DNA of 32,425 nucleotides from Pedobacter sp. (lineage in GTDB: Bacteria > Bacteroidota > Bacteroidia > Sphingobacteriales > Sphingobacteriaceae). The stretch is taken from the NCBI GenBank assembly GCA_014377775.1, contig JACMOW010000194.1, positions 1 to 32,425 of the forward strand, given 5' to 3'. Positions 9,665 to 18,651 of this stretch are shown here, piece after piece. Numbering within the stretch: the stretch's first letter is position 1; every line of letters starts with the position of its first letter. Made by a program: the position numbers and the translations under genes. The notes beneath the pieces were generated by a model, which did not search any database, was not told the DNA's origin, and saw only the letters and a program-made list of their open reading frames with translations.

Positions 9665-9677
9665 ATCAATCTCATCG

Positions 9678-9703
9678 GCCTATATTCTTCGGAATATAGG
9701 CTT
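9678..9703 (+). terminator. 10-bp perfect hairpin with UUCG tetraloop between adhesin and OmpA genes
   Basis: Arms GCCTATATTC (9678-9687) and GAATATAGGC (9692-9701) are perfectly complementary and close on a C(UUCG)G loop, an exceptionally stable tetraloop. Only TTT follows, so full termination is uncertain. It starts 13 bases after the adhesin stop and may act as a partial terminator or 3'-end protector, setting unequal levels of the two products. Confidence 0.7.
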
Positions 9704-9746
9704 TAAATAAACTCATTAAATAAACATGTTAGTTATACATAAAATC

Positions 9747-11672
9747 ATGAAAAAAATTATCATCTGTTGCGTATTGGCATTGCTTATGCAAACCAACGTT
9801 AACGCACAGCAAACAACACAACCTACTTGGTGGTTCGGTGTATCGGGAGGAGCAAATGCTAACTTCTTTGATGGCACAACACAAAGGTTAAACAATTCGT
9901 TAATTGTTCCTGCGGCCTTTCATAAAGGTAAAGGAATACGCCCATTTGGATCAGTATTGCTCGAATATCGACCTAGTGCGGTTTGGGGAGGAAGTTTAAA
10001 CCTTGGCTATGATGGTCGTGGCGGAAAGTTCGACGGCGTAATTGCACCATGCAATTGTCCGGCTACTTTAAAAACCAACAACAGTTATATTACCATCGAA
10101 CCTAGTTTGCGTTTGAGCCCCGGAGCAGGTAATTTCTATCTTTTTGCTGGTCCACGTATCGGGATTAACTTACAAAAAGGTTTCAATTACACGCAACTTC
10201 AGCAGCCAAATACAGATGCCGATTTTAGCGAGATGCGTAAAACTGTACTCTCAGGTCAAGTAGGTATAGGCTATGATATTGTTGCCTCAGCACCAAGCAA
10301 TACATCCAAATTTATCATTTCACCATTTGTTTCTTACCACCCTTATTTCGGTCAGGATGTACGAAACATAGAAAGTTGGTCGCTTCAAACCGTAAGAGCT
10401 GGGATTGCCTTTAAATTTGGAACTGGAAAAGCTATTGCAGCGGTAAAAGAACCAGTTAGTGTTCCTGTTAAAGCTTTAGATGTAAGTTTTACAGTACTTG
10501 CACCTAAACCAATCTTATACAAACAAATGGTTAGCGAAACGCTTCCGCTATTAAGTTATGTGTTTTTTGATGAGGGCTCAACAGCTATCCCAACACGTTA
10601 TAACTTGCTTTCAAAAAATCAGGCATCAGCATTTAAAGAAGTACAATTGCAAAATGCGAGTATGGAGAACAATAACCTACGTTCTAGCAGACAAATGGAA
10701 ACCTATTATCATGTATTAAATATCATTGGTGATAGAATGAGGTCGAACTCTAATATTATGATTACCCTAAGTGGAGCATCATTAAATGGGCCAACCGAAG
10801 GAAAAGCATTTGCCTCTGTAATTAAAGATTATTTGACAAATACATTTGACATTGCTGAATCGAGAATAGCCACTAATGGCCGTACAAAACCGATTATTCC
10901 TTCAGAACAACCTGGTGGAAAAAAAGAGTTAACCTTACTTAGAGCGGGCGATCGTAGAGTAGATATTCAAAGCACTTCTGAAGCGCTAATGATGGAAGTT
11001 GGTGGCGGAATGATGAAACCAATACAAATTAATGCTGTTAATTATAACGAAAATGATCGTAAAGTTGTTTTCAATGTTGTTAACGCAACAGAAGCACTGA
11101 GTTCTTATACCATTGATTTAACCGATCAAGCTGGAGTAGTTCAACACTATGGCCCTTTTACAAAAAACCAGGAAAGTATAATGGGCGACCAAATTCTTGG
11201 AACTAGCGTGAGTAACGATTATAAAGTAGTAATGTTGGGTACAAGCAAACTAGGTACCACTATTAGAAAGGAAAGCACATTGCGTTTAGAATCTCAACAA
11301 GAACAATTAGAGAATAGCCAACGTTACAGCATTTTATTTAATTTTAACAAAGAGAATACAAATGCTACTTACAACAGGTTTCTTACAGACGTAGTTGCAC
11401 CTTTAATAGCAGACGGTTCTACAGTAATGATCCATGGCCATACCGATGTTATCGGTGAAGAGCAATATAACTTAGAATTATCGAATAAAAGAGCACAAGA
11501 TGGTCTTCAAATTTTAAAATCAGCCTTATCAAAAGTTGGCAAAAATAATGTGAAATTTGAAACATCAGGCTTTGGTGAAGCATTAGATCATGCACCATTC
11601 GAAAACAATTTACCAGAAGAACGTTTCTATAATAGAACGGTAATTATTGATATTATGCCTCAAAAAAAATAG
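9747..11672 (+). CDS. OmpA-family outer-membrane protein
   Basis: I choose the ATG at 9747 (641 residues) because it places a standard signal peptide at the start (MKKIIICCVLALLMQTNVNA, then QQTTQ). The in-frame ATG at 9726 would add seven residues, MLVIHKI. The first 240 or so residues look like an outer-membrane beta-barrel (WWFGVSGGANANFF, SVLLEYRPSAVWGGSLNLGY). A degenerate OmpA-like module follows in the middle (YVFFDEGSTAIPTRY ... GDRRVDIQ). The C-terminus is a canonical OmpA_C peptidoglycan-binding domain (YSILFNFNKENT, VMIHGHTDVIGEE, LSNKRAQ, FYNRTVIID). The protein probably anchors the outer membrane to peptidoglycan and may display or export the upstream DUF3494 lipoprotein. A terminator follows 25 bases after the stop. 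Confidence 0.88.
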   Translation: MKKIIICCVLALLMQTNVNAQQTTQPTWWFGVSGGANANFFDGTTQRLNNSLIVPAAFHKGKGIRPFGSVLLEYRPSAVWGGSLNLGYDGRGGKFDGVIAPCNCPATLKTNNSYITIEPSLRLSPGAGNFYLFAGPRIGINLQKGFNYTQLQQPNTDADFSEMRKTVLSGQVGIGYDIVASAPSNTSKFIISPFVSYHPYFGQDVRNIESWSLQTVRAGIAFKFGTGKAIAAVKEPVSVPVKALDVSFTVLAPKPILYKQMVSETLPLLSYVFFDEGSTAIPTRYNLLSKNQASAFKEVQLQNASMENNNLRSSRQMETYYHVLNIIGDRMRSNSNIMITLSGASLNGPTEGKAFASVIKDYLTNTFDIAESRIATNGRTKPIIPSEQPGGKKELTLLRAGDRRVDIQSTSEALMMEVGGGMMKPIQINAVNYNENDRKVVFNVVNATEALSSYTIDLTDQAGVVQHYGPFTKNQESIMGDQILGTSVSNDYKVVMLGTSKLGTTIRKESTLRLESQQEQLENSQRYSILFNFNKENTNATYNRFLTDVVAPLIADGSTVMIHGHTDVIGEEQYNLELSNKRAQDGLQILKSALSKVGKNNVKFETSGFGEALDHAPFENNLPEERFYNRTVIIDIMPQKK

Positions 11673-11697
11673 GTAATTATTAATTTTACATCCTCTA

Positions 11698-11731
11698 AAC
11701 CCTGTTTCTTTAATTGGAAGCAGGGTTCTTT
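11698..11731 (+). terminator. Intrinsic terminator after the OmpA-family gene
   Basis: AACCCTGTTTC pairs with GAAGCAGGGTT (11 pairs including one G-T wobble) around an eight-base loop, followed by CTTTGTG. The T-tract is weak. It lies 25 bases after the stop and closes the adhesin-OmpA unit. Confidence 0.6.
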
Positions 11732-11773
11732 GTGTTAACATGGGCTATTCCTAATATAATGATAAAGCTAATT

Positions 11774-12440
11774 TTACTTCAATCGATCAAAATGTGGTTG
11801 TAAATGCCGTTCTTTAAAATTTCTATTAAGTCTAAATGGTTTACCAACCCACGTGTTGGTTTTTTCTCTAAAGTAACCACATAATCAAAAGTAGGAAGTA
11901 GCATAATTTGAAATCGCTTCAAAGTATCGTTGCCAGACATTTGATATAATTTACCATGAAAGGCGATCTCATTTTTAATTCGGAATGAGTTATCTAGATT
12001 AACTTCCTTTTTAGCAATATTTTCCAATTCTTGAATATCCTTTTCCGTTTTCCTGATGTATAACAGTTCGGCTATTCCCATCTCTAACACCAATCTGAGT
12101 TCGAAGATATCTTGTAACGTGTTTTTATCTATAATTAAAGGATCCAATACGCGTTTAATGTGCCTAGTATATCTGGTCTGGCAAGTACCATTCCTCGTTT
12201 TTTCTTTGTTTCAATCATTCCAAGCATCCGCAGCCGACTAAGTGCTTCTCTTAAAACGTTTCTACTCACACCTAAGGCTTCCGCCAATTCCAATTCCTTT
12301 GGTAACGTATCTCCGGGCCTAAAAGATTTTTTCTTTAGATACACTCTTAGCCTAACTTCAACAACATCTGCCATAGTATTGGAAATGATTGGAGGGAGGT
12401 CTTTACTTAAATCATTAATATCCATAAATCTAATATCCAT
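11774..12440 (-). pseudogene. GntR/FadR-family (FCD) transcriptional regulator, broken by two lesions
   Basis: From ATG 12440 the frame encodes a GntR winged helix (about residues 15-92; RPGDTLPKELELAEALGVSR, then NVLREALSRLRMLGM) and stops after 101 codons. The next 121 codons continue one frame over with an FCD ligand-binding domain (LDPLIIDKNTLQDIFELRLV, FHGKLYQMSGNDTLKRF). Adding one A to the AAA near 12145 would restore LGTLKRVLDPLII, so lesion one is a single-base deletion. Near 11807 the frame runs out as ILKNGIYNHILID, while another frame gives HLQPHFDRLK and a stop at 11774. That is the usual FCD C-terminus, so lesion two is an internal deletion of roughly ten codons that is not a multiple of three. 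Two independent lesions argue for a true pseudogene rather than one sequencing error. Such regulators sense carboxylates or sugar acids; the target here is unknown. Confidence 0.85.
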
Positions 12441-12466
12441 CGAAAATGAAATATTTTTTCATTAAT

Positions 12467-12493
12467 ATGTAGTACATGTAAAATATATTTTAC
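12467..12493. promoter_or_regulatory. Two abutting palindromes upstream of the GntR gene (probable operator)
   Basis: ATGTA-G-TACAT (12467-12477) is a perfect 11-bp palindrome with the GT-N3-AC core typical of FadR/GntR-FCD operators. Directly next to it, GTAAAATATATTTTAC (12478-12493) is a perfect 16-bp palindrome. They lie 27-53 bases upstream of the regulator start, as expected for autoregulation. The site is intact although the regulator gene is not. Confidence 0.5.
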
Positions 12494-12531
12494 TAAAATG
12501 AAAATAAATAGGTGTATTTCCAATTGCAGAA

Positions 12532-14157
12532 TCAATAAGACCCATCTCCAGAAATAATCATTGAAGCCAATCGCTCATCAAGTTTATAAATATCTTTTCT
12601 AAAGTTCAACCTATTATCACGGTCTATAAAAGCAGTAAAATAGGCAATAAATACCGGAACCTTTTCACTAAGCAACACATACTTCTCTTTACCGTTATGC
12701 ATTGCTTTATTGATCGCTGTTTCACTCCACTTATTGTTATCTTTAAGCAAAAAAGCCGCCAATTTTGCAGGCTCAGCTATGCGTATACAACCGTGACTAA
12801 ATGCCCTATCCGTTTCATTAAACAATGATTTGCTTGGAGTATCATGCAGATAAATATTATAGCTGTTGGGGAAAAGAAATTTAACGAGCCCTAATGAATT
12901 CGACGGACCTGGTCGCTGTCTCACTATTGGAAGTCCGTTTCTTTCGCCCACAATTTCCATCTCGTGCTTGTTTAGATAATTTGCGTGTTTTTTCATTCCT
13001 GGGATAATTTCCTTGGCAACAATCGTCTCAGGGATGTTCCAATACGGACTAAAAACCACCTGATTAATCTCTCCGTAAAAGAGTGTAGTAGGGTGTACCG
13101 TTTGACCCACTACGGCATTACAACTCCACAAAATGTTTTCGCCATGGTAAACATGTAATTTAAACTCTGGTATATTAACCGCTAAGTAATCTCCTTTTGA
13201 GGTTGCGGGAAGCCATCTATTCCTTTCCATATTTACTAAAATTTGTTTGATTCTGGTTTTAATGGGTACATTCAATTCAAAGATGGTTTCCTTATTAATT
13301 AGTCCATTTGTATCCAATCCATGCCTTTGCTGGAATCGAATCAGTGCCAGATTTAGCTGTTCATCTAATAAGGTATCCTGTAATTCTCCTTCATAATCTT
13401 CGAGGTAGAACAGTCTTTTTTTAACCTGACTAATAATAAGGGCCTTATTGGCATTTTTGTTGATCGGAAACCAATCTGATTGAGCATCAATCTTGCGGTA
13501 TTTTCTGAGATAGGTTTTTAGCAGCTCGTATTGCCTATAAACAGGTTCCTTTTCTGATAGATTTTTGGCAGGCAATTTCAACAAACTATCCAGATACAAA
13601 TCGTACGGGATTTTTTTTCTTGGCAAAAACCAACTGTTAGTTTTGCTAACCACGGGGTTCATACCCTCCCAAGCTAGGTTAAAGAACACAAAATATTCGG
13701 AGGTAAGCAACAGTTCAAGTTTAATATTCGGTTTCGTTTTTTTTGAACCTATACCCGATACATAGCTCAGTGAATCGAGCGTATTGGTATAAGAAAGCCT
13801 TTTAAATATGCCTTCATCTTCGAGATTCTTTAACCTATTGATCAAATTCCCAGCTTGTTCAATCAATTTACTATTCTCAAACCAGACATAAGAAAAATTT
13901 CTTTTACGATAAAAACTCCTTAAGTCATTTTCGTATCTTTTCAATTTTGGATATTCCAATAAAAAAGTATCGATCTGTGTACTATCAAAACTGATACGCA
14001 ATTGTGAGCTAAAATTCCCTGCAATAGTTTCATTTTGAGCCTTCTTTAAAGAGTCCATTTTTTTTACTTCCTTTTCCATTTGCCCGCAACCTGTAAATGA
14101 AAAAGTAAGATTAAACAGCAAAAGGCAAAATAGTTTCAGGTATTTGTCGTTCATCAT
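12532..14157 (-). CDS. L,D-transpeptidase of the YcbB/LdtD type, lipoprotein
   Basis: The protein has 541 residues and a lipoprotein signal (FSFTGC, Cys24), so it is probably membrane-anchored and faces the peptidoglycan. An N-terminal scaffold domain (about 60-240) is followed by a peptidoglycan-binding module (about 265-297; ALIRFQQRHGLDTNGLINKE) and the YkuD catalytic domain (about 323-480). The active-site signature is complete: His438 in YLHDTP and the S-H-G-C-I-R motif with nucleophile Cys457. It forms 3-3 cross-links between stem peptides, a beta-lactam-tolerant form of wall strengthening associated with envelope stress. It starts 9 bases after cbpM and is the last gene of the long minus-strand unit. 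I chose the first of two adjacent Met codons; the second would fit as well. Confidence 0.9.
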   Translation of the reverse strand: MMNDKYLKLFCLLLFNLTFSFTGCGQMEKEVKKMDSLKKAQNETIAGNFSSQLRISFDSTQIDTFLLEYPKLKRYENDLRSFYRKRNFSYVWFENSKLIEQAGNLINRLKNLEDEGIFKRLSYTNTLDSLSYVSGIGSKKTKPNIKLELLLTSEYFVFFNLAWEGMNPVVSKTNSWFLPRKKIPYDLYLDSLLKLPAKNLSEKEPVYRQYELLKTYLRKYRKIDAQSDWFPINKNANKALIISQVKKRLFYLEDYEGELQDTLLDEQLNLALIRFQQRHGLDTNGLINKETIFELNVPIKTRIKQILVNMERNRWLPATSKGDYLAVNIPEFKLHVYHGENILWSCNAVVGQTVHPTTLFYGEINQVVFSPYWNIPETIVAKEIIPGMKKHANYLNKHEMEIVGERNGLPIVRQRPGPSNSLGLVKFLFPNSYNIYLHDTPSKSLFNETDRAFSHGCIRIAEPAKLAAFLLKDNNKWSETAINKAMHNGKEKYVLLSEKVPVFIAYFTAFIDRDNRLNFRKDIYKLDERLASMIISGDGSY

Positions 14158-14166
14158 TGAAAAAAA

Positions 14167-14466
14167 TTAAAATAAAGGTGCAAAAGTATCCAGTCTATTT
14201 CTGGCCATCATTAGTTCCTGTTGTAAGGTTGCAATCTGTTTCAACAAATTGGCAACCGCATCAACTCCCTCTAAGTTGATGCCCAATTCGTAGTGCAGAC
14301 GAGCCATTTTTTCTACCTCTATTATTTCATCGATAGAGAGGTAATGTTCATCTTCCAGTTCCAATATATTTATCAATCCAAACTGATGAAGAGAAGAGAT
14401 AAACGATAACTCAACATTGTGGTGCATACAGAATTGTGCAATCAGTACCAAATTCTCATTTTTCAT
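14167..14466 (-). CDS. cbpM: Chaperone modulator CbpM
   Basis: This 99-residue, mostly helical protein matches the CbpM/MerR-like modulator family in size and sequence (MARLHYELGINLEGVDAVAN). It ends with a coiled-coil (LLKQIATLQQELMMARNRLD). In E. coli, CbpM binds the J domain of CbpA and blocks both its DnaK co-chaperone and DNA-binding activities. Here its start overlaps the end of cbpA by 11 bases, the usual translationally coupled arrangement, which strongly supports the call. Confidence 0.87.
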   Translation of the reverse strand: MKNENLVLIAQFCMHHNVELSFISSLHQFGLINILELEDEHYLSIDEIIEVEKMARLHYELGINLEGVDAVANLLKQIATLQQELMMARNRLDTFAPLF

Positions 14467-15337
14467 TTTTGATGTTGCTTAACTCGGTGAATAGTTCTAT
14501 TTCTTTAGGCGAAAGATTAGTGGGCAGCTTAATCTGATAGGTAATAAAAAGATCGCCAAACTCATTTTCCTTTTTATAAGCAGGGAAGCCCTTTCCCTTT
14601 AGCTTAACATTTGTGCCAGCCTGAGTTTCGGGAGGCACTTTTAGCTTTACCTTCCCATCAAAAGTATTAACTAGTACTTCTCCACCTAAAAGGGCGATGT
14701 ACAAGTCGAGCTCTACATCGGCATATAAATTTTTTCCATCTCTTTTAAATTTGGTATCGTTGGTAATAGAAAAAGTAATATAGAGATCCCCTTTAGGCCC
14801 TCCATTAGCACCTGGCAAACCGTGATCTTTAATTTTGATGACTTGTCCATTTTCTATTCCGGCTGGAAAAGTTAAGCGAATGTTTTTCCCGTTAATGGTT
14901 ATGGTTTGTTGCTTACTTTGATACACGTCACTCAGCTTAAGATTGAGTGATGCATTAAGGTCCTGTCCTCTAAAATTTGCCTGCCTACCTTGATTACCAG
15001 CACCACCAAACATGGATCCAAAAATATCCGAAAAGTCTTCACCTGCAAACTGCTGACCAGTATTTCTTGGTGGTCGATTTTGTTGTTGACTTGCCTTTTC
15101 AAATTCCTCAGCATGTTTCCAATCCTTGCCATGCGCATCGTATTTCTTCCTTTTATCGGGATCACTTAACACCTCATTGGCCTCATTAATCTCCTTAAAT
15201 TTTTTCTCCGCCTCCTTATTATTAGGATTAAGATCGGGATGATGTTTTCTAGCTAACTTGCGGTATGCCGTTTTAATCTCTGCAACACTTGCCGATTTGT
15301 TTATTTCCAGTAATTTATAATAATCTATATAATCCAT
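14456..15337 (-). CDS. cbpA: DnaJ-type co-chaperone / curved-DNA-binding protein CbpA
   Basis: The 293-residue protein has an N-terminal J domain with the HPD motif (His33-Pro34-Asp35 in KHHPDL). A Gly/Phe/Gln-rich linker at about 75-125 follows, then two class-II J-protein C-terminal domains (about 127-285; LTFPAGIENGQVIKIKDHG, LKVPPETQAGTNVKLKGKGF). There is no zinc-finger region, which separates it from DnaJ and fits CbpA. It stimulates DnaK and may bind curved DNA in stationary phase. It overlaps cbpM and lies 27 bases after the DUF1275 gene in the same direction. Confidence 0.92.
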   Translation of the reverse strand: MDYIDYYKLLEINKSASVAEIKTAYRKLARKHHPDLNPNNKEAEKKFKEINEANEVLSDPDKRKKYDAHGKDWKHAEEFEKASQQQNRPPRNTGQQFAGEDFSDIFGSMFGGAGNQGRQANFRGQDLNASLNLKLSDVYQSKQQTITINGKNIRLTFPAGIENGQVIKIKDHGLPGANGGPKGDLYITFSITNDTKFKRDGKNLYADVELDLYIALLGGEVLVNTFDGKVKLKVPPETQAGTNVKLKGKGFPAYKKENEFGDLFITYQIKLPTNLSPKEIELFTELSNIKNEK

Positions 15338-15364
15338 TTGATAAATTGTAGCCTGTTTGTTAAA

Positions 15365-16102
15365 TTATTTATTACTTTTTAGCTGATGCATTAGATTAGC
15401 ATAATAGCGTTTTACGTTAAGTCTAAAAATATCGTAAAATAAAGCAAAACCTAAAAATGAGATGGGAACCAGAAAAGACATAAAATCTATTCGTCCGAAT
15501 AAATAAGCACCAACTAGCGCACCAAGCATAAAGCAAAAAATAATGGCTAGTCGTAATCTAATTCTCGAAAAAAGTGCATGCTGTACGCCATATCCCTCCA
15601 TTTTTAATTGAGCAAGGTCTATACCAAGATCAGTAAAGGTACCTGTAAGATGAGTTGTCCTAACCACCGAACCCGATATCACAGAAACCAGTGCATTCTG
15701 AAGACCCATCGCAAAAAGAAGGCTTCCAGCAAAAATTTTGTTTGGATATAAAAAATGTCCATCAAACCCCTTCATTGCACAAGCCAATAAGATGATCATT
15801 TCTATAAGAATTGGGATAACATAAGAAAACCTTTGGTGGTGACCTACCCTATTGATGATTAAGCTAGAACTGAATGCCCCGACGAGAAAAAGTAACATCC
15901 AGAGCGCAACAACTCCTGCGTCGCTCCAATTTTGTAAGGCAATTCTTTCTGCAAACAAAGCCGCATGGCCAGTTACATTAGTGGTTAATGCCGAAAAACC
16001 TAAAAAACCTGCTGCATTTACAAAACCAGCAGTAAAACTTAACAAAATTGCCAACCTTAAGTTATGGGTTGCAGTACGTTTTTCTCCAAAATGCCTTAAC
16101 AT
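15365..16102 (-). CDS. DUF1275 (YoaK-like) membrane protein
   Basis: The protein has 245 residues with about six hydrophobic segments. It carries typical YoaK features: an early SFTAGFVNAAGFLGFSALTT followed by NVTGH, and a later GLQNALVSVISGSVVRTTHL then TGTFTDLGIDL. The family is widespread and its transport substrate is not established. It is predicted in the inner membrane. It sits between a P-type ATPase (26 bases upstream) and cbpA (27 bases downstream), so it is probably co-transcribed with them. Confidence 0.85.
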   Translation of the reverse strand: MLRHFGEKRTATHNLRLAILLSFTAGFVNAAGFLGFSALTTNVTGHAALFAERIALQNWSDAGVVALWMLLFLVGAFSSSLIINRVGHHQRFSYVIPILIEMIILLACAMKGFDGHFLYPNKIFAGSLLFAMGLQNALVSVISGSVVRTTHLTGTFTDLGIDLAQLKMEGYGVQHALFSRIRLRLAIIFCFMLGALVGAYLFGRIDFMSFLVPISFLGFALFYDIFRLNVKRYYANLMHQLKSNK

Positions 16103-16128
16103 TAAATTCTAATTTATACTTTATCTCA

Positions 16129-18639
16129 TTAAAATAGTTTAGCGGGAAAATTTCTTTTTATAAACTTCATCCCTTCCATCCATATTACCGATAAAAAACC
16201 AATTACAATACAATATAGCAACTGTTTGGTATTTAAACTATGTAACTGAAAAAATCTTGCTATAGGATTCACATAGAGCAGCAATATTGTTAAAAAGACG
16301 GTAGCACCAATGATCATCCCTACTAGCTTATTTTTATACTTCAAGGTTTCAAAAATATAAAAATAAAAAGAACGATTAACCAACGTAAGAAATATATTAG
16401 CAACAATAAGCATAGTGAAAACCATTGTTCTAACTGTAATTTCATTATAGTTAAGCTCAATAGCATAGCGGTAGATTAATAGGGCGCCTAGTGCAATGGC
16501 CAAGCCTTGAGCAATACTGATGAAGAGCTCATTGAGGTTAAAGAAAGTAGCTGATAACTTTCTTGGTTTTTGTAACATTGTATTTTCTTCCATTGGTTCA
16601 TTTTCATAGATGATAGAGCAGGTTGGCCCCATAATCAGCTCAAGAAAGATAATGTGTACTGGAGAAAAAATATTTGGATATTGCCATCCCAGGGCTAATG
16701 GAACGCATACGGTTAGTATAATTGGAATATGGATGGATATAATATACTGAATGGCCTTTTTCAAGTTTTTATAAATTTTTCTTCCCATGGCAACTGCATC
16801 AACCATTTTCGAAAGATCATCATCTAAAAGAATCAGTGAAGCTGCCTGTTTAGCTAGTTCTGTTCCTTTTTTACCCATTGCAATACCAATGTGAGCAGCT
16901 TTTAAAGCTGGGCCATCATTTACGCCATCCCCTGTCATGGCTACAATTTCTCCGTTGGCTTTTAGTGCATTGATGATCTTTAGTTTTGCTTCTGGAAACA
17001 TCCGCGTAAAAATCTGAGTTTGCTTAACGGCAGCTTGCAGTGCCGAAGCATTTAAATTCATTAACTCATCACCACTAATGCATTTTTCATACCCTTTAAA
17101 GTCTATTTTTTTTGCAATGGCGCTTGTCGTTTCGGCATTGTCGCCTGTAATGATCTTTACATTAATTCCGGCATTATAAAAATTTTGCAACACCGCTTGA
17201 ATATTCTGTTTTGGTGGATCATTAAAGGCAATGAGCCCTAGCAGCTTCATCTTAAAGTTTTGCTGTTTTTTTGGAAAGTGATCTCCTTCAAATAGCGATA
17301 CTCCTACACCAAGCACACGATAACCATCTTTTGCCAGGGCTTTTACTGCATGTTCAACTTTTTGTTTATCAGTAAAATTTAAAGCACTAACCGCCATCAT
17401 GGCTTCGGGCGCACCTTTAGCAGCCACAATCCTTTTCCCCTGTGCATTCTCAAAAATATGTGTCATCATTGGCGGCTTGCCATCCAGCGGATATTCATGT
17501 CTCATAAAGAACGTTGCTCTTTCGTCAACTTTTATAAACTTACTATATGCCTCATGTATAGCTTTTTCCATTGGATCAAAAGCAATAGGTTCACTCGCCC
17601 ACATCGCATTTTCAACTAAGTTCCTCATTTGTGGGCTCAGCTCATCACCAATGGACGAAATTTGATCAGATTCAAAAAGATAGGCTTTGGCCAAGCTCAT
17701 TTTATTTTCGGTTAAGGTGCCCGTTTTATCAGTGCAGATCACGGTAGCACTCCCCAATGTTTCTACGGTTTTCATTTGTTTAACCACAATCCCGATCTTC
17801 ATCATCCGCCAGGCACCCAAAGCCATAAAAGTGGTAAAGGCTACTGGAATTTCTTCTGGAATAATACTCATCGCCAGTGTAAGTGATTTCAGCAAACTAT
17901 CAAAAACATTAAGGGTATTGAGGTAATTGATAAGCCAAACGGCCAAGAAAACGACACCTCCAATAATTACCATTTTCTTTACGAAATTATTGATCTGTTG
18001 TTCTAAAGGAGTTTTTTCTTCCTTTATCAACATAAGGCTGTTACCAATTTTACCTAATTTCGTGTCATGGCCTATAGCCGTAACTACTGCAATGGCAAGT
18101 CCTGTTGCTACATTTGTACCACTAAAAATTTTGTTGTCTTTACTATTAAAATCTTTAAATACAGATAGAGATTCGCCAGTAAGAATAGACTCGTTTACTG
18201 AAAAATCGTTCGAGTTTATGATCATTGCATCAGCAGGAACGGTTGTTCCCTCCTCTACCATCACATAGTCTCCTACCACAAGATCCGCAGTATTTATATC
18301 CTCCATTTTACCGTTTCGGATTACTTTGGAGTTTGGCTGCGAAAAAGATTTTAGCTTTTCTAAAGCATTTCTACTTCTCGAATCTTGATAAAGCGAAATA
18401 GTAGAAATTAGAACAACGGCAAAAGCCAAGAAAATGCCATTAGCGAAATCTCCACTAATCAGATAAATAGCGATGGCAACTAGCAATAAGATTACCATTG
18501 GCTCTTTAAATAAGCTTAGGAATATCCTGAAAAAGGCATGTTCCTTTTTGTATGACAAAAGATTAAGGCCGTATTCTTTCCTCGCCAACAGCACTTGATA
18601 GCTTGTTAAACCTGGCGTTTTTTTAATATCAAAAGCCAT
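16129..18639 (-). CDS. P-type cation-transporting ATPase (PII-like, PEEIP variant)
   Basis: This 836-residue pump has all the P-type signatures: actuator loop TGES (154-157), phosphorylation motif DKTGT with Asp304, KGAPEAM nucleotide-binding segment, ITGDN and MTGDGVNDGPAL. About ten membrane segments are arranged 2+2+6. The M4 motif is PEEIP (261-265) instead of the PEGLP of Ca pumps, leaving an extra acidic residue at the ion site, so the transported ion (Ca, Mn, Mg or monovalent) cannot be assigned. There is no N-terminal heavy-metal domain. It starts 12 bases after the BON-domain gene and shares the minus-strand unit with a second, different P-type ATPase. Confidence 0.92.
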   Translation of the reverse strand: MAFDIKKTPGLTSYQVLLARKEYGLNLLSYKKEHAFFRIFLSLFKEPMVILLLVAIAIYLISGDFANGIFLAFAVVLISTISLYQDSRSRNALEKLKSFSQPNSKVIRNGKMEDINTADLVVGDYVMVEEGTTVPADAMIINSNDFSVNESILTGESLSVFKDFNSKDNKIFSGTNVATGLAIAVVTAIGHDTKLGKIGNSLMLIKEEKTPLEQQINNFVKKMVIIGGVVFLAVWLINYLNTLNVFDSLLKSLTLAMSIIPEEIPVAFTTFMALGAWRMMKIGIVVKQMKTVETLGSATVICTDKTGTLTENKMSLAKAYLFESDQISSIGDELSPQMRNLVENAMWASEPIAFDPMEKAIHEAYSKFIKVDERATFFMRHEYPLDGKPPMMTHIFENAQGKRIVAAKGAPEAMMAVSALNFTDKQKVEHAVKALAKDGYRVLGVGVSLFEGDHFPKKQQNFKMKLLGLIAFNDPPKQNIQAVLQNFYNAGINVKIITGDNAETTSAIAKKIDFKGYEKCISGDELMNLNASALQAAVKQTQIFTRMFPEAKLKIINALKANGEIVAMTGDGVNDGPALKAAHIGIAMGKKGTELAKQAASLILLDDDLSKMVDAVAMGRKIYKNLKKAIQYIISIHIPIILTVCVPLALGWQYPNIFSPVHIIFLELIMGPTCSIIYENEPMEENTMLQKPRKLSATFFNLNELFISIAQGLAIALGALLIYRYAIELNYNEITVRTMVFTMLIVANIFLTLVNRSFYFYIFETLKYKNKLVGMIIGATVFLTILLLYVNPIARFFQLHSLNTKQLLYCIVIGFLSVIWMEGMKFIKRNFPAKLF

Positions 18640-18651
18640 TTATTTGAATTA

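Noticed and set aside
11779-12147. FCD domain as a separate gene with a TTG start
   Set aside because: It continues the GntR protein exactly after one missing base, and its C-terminus is itself broken.
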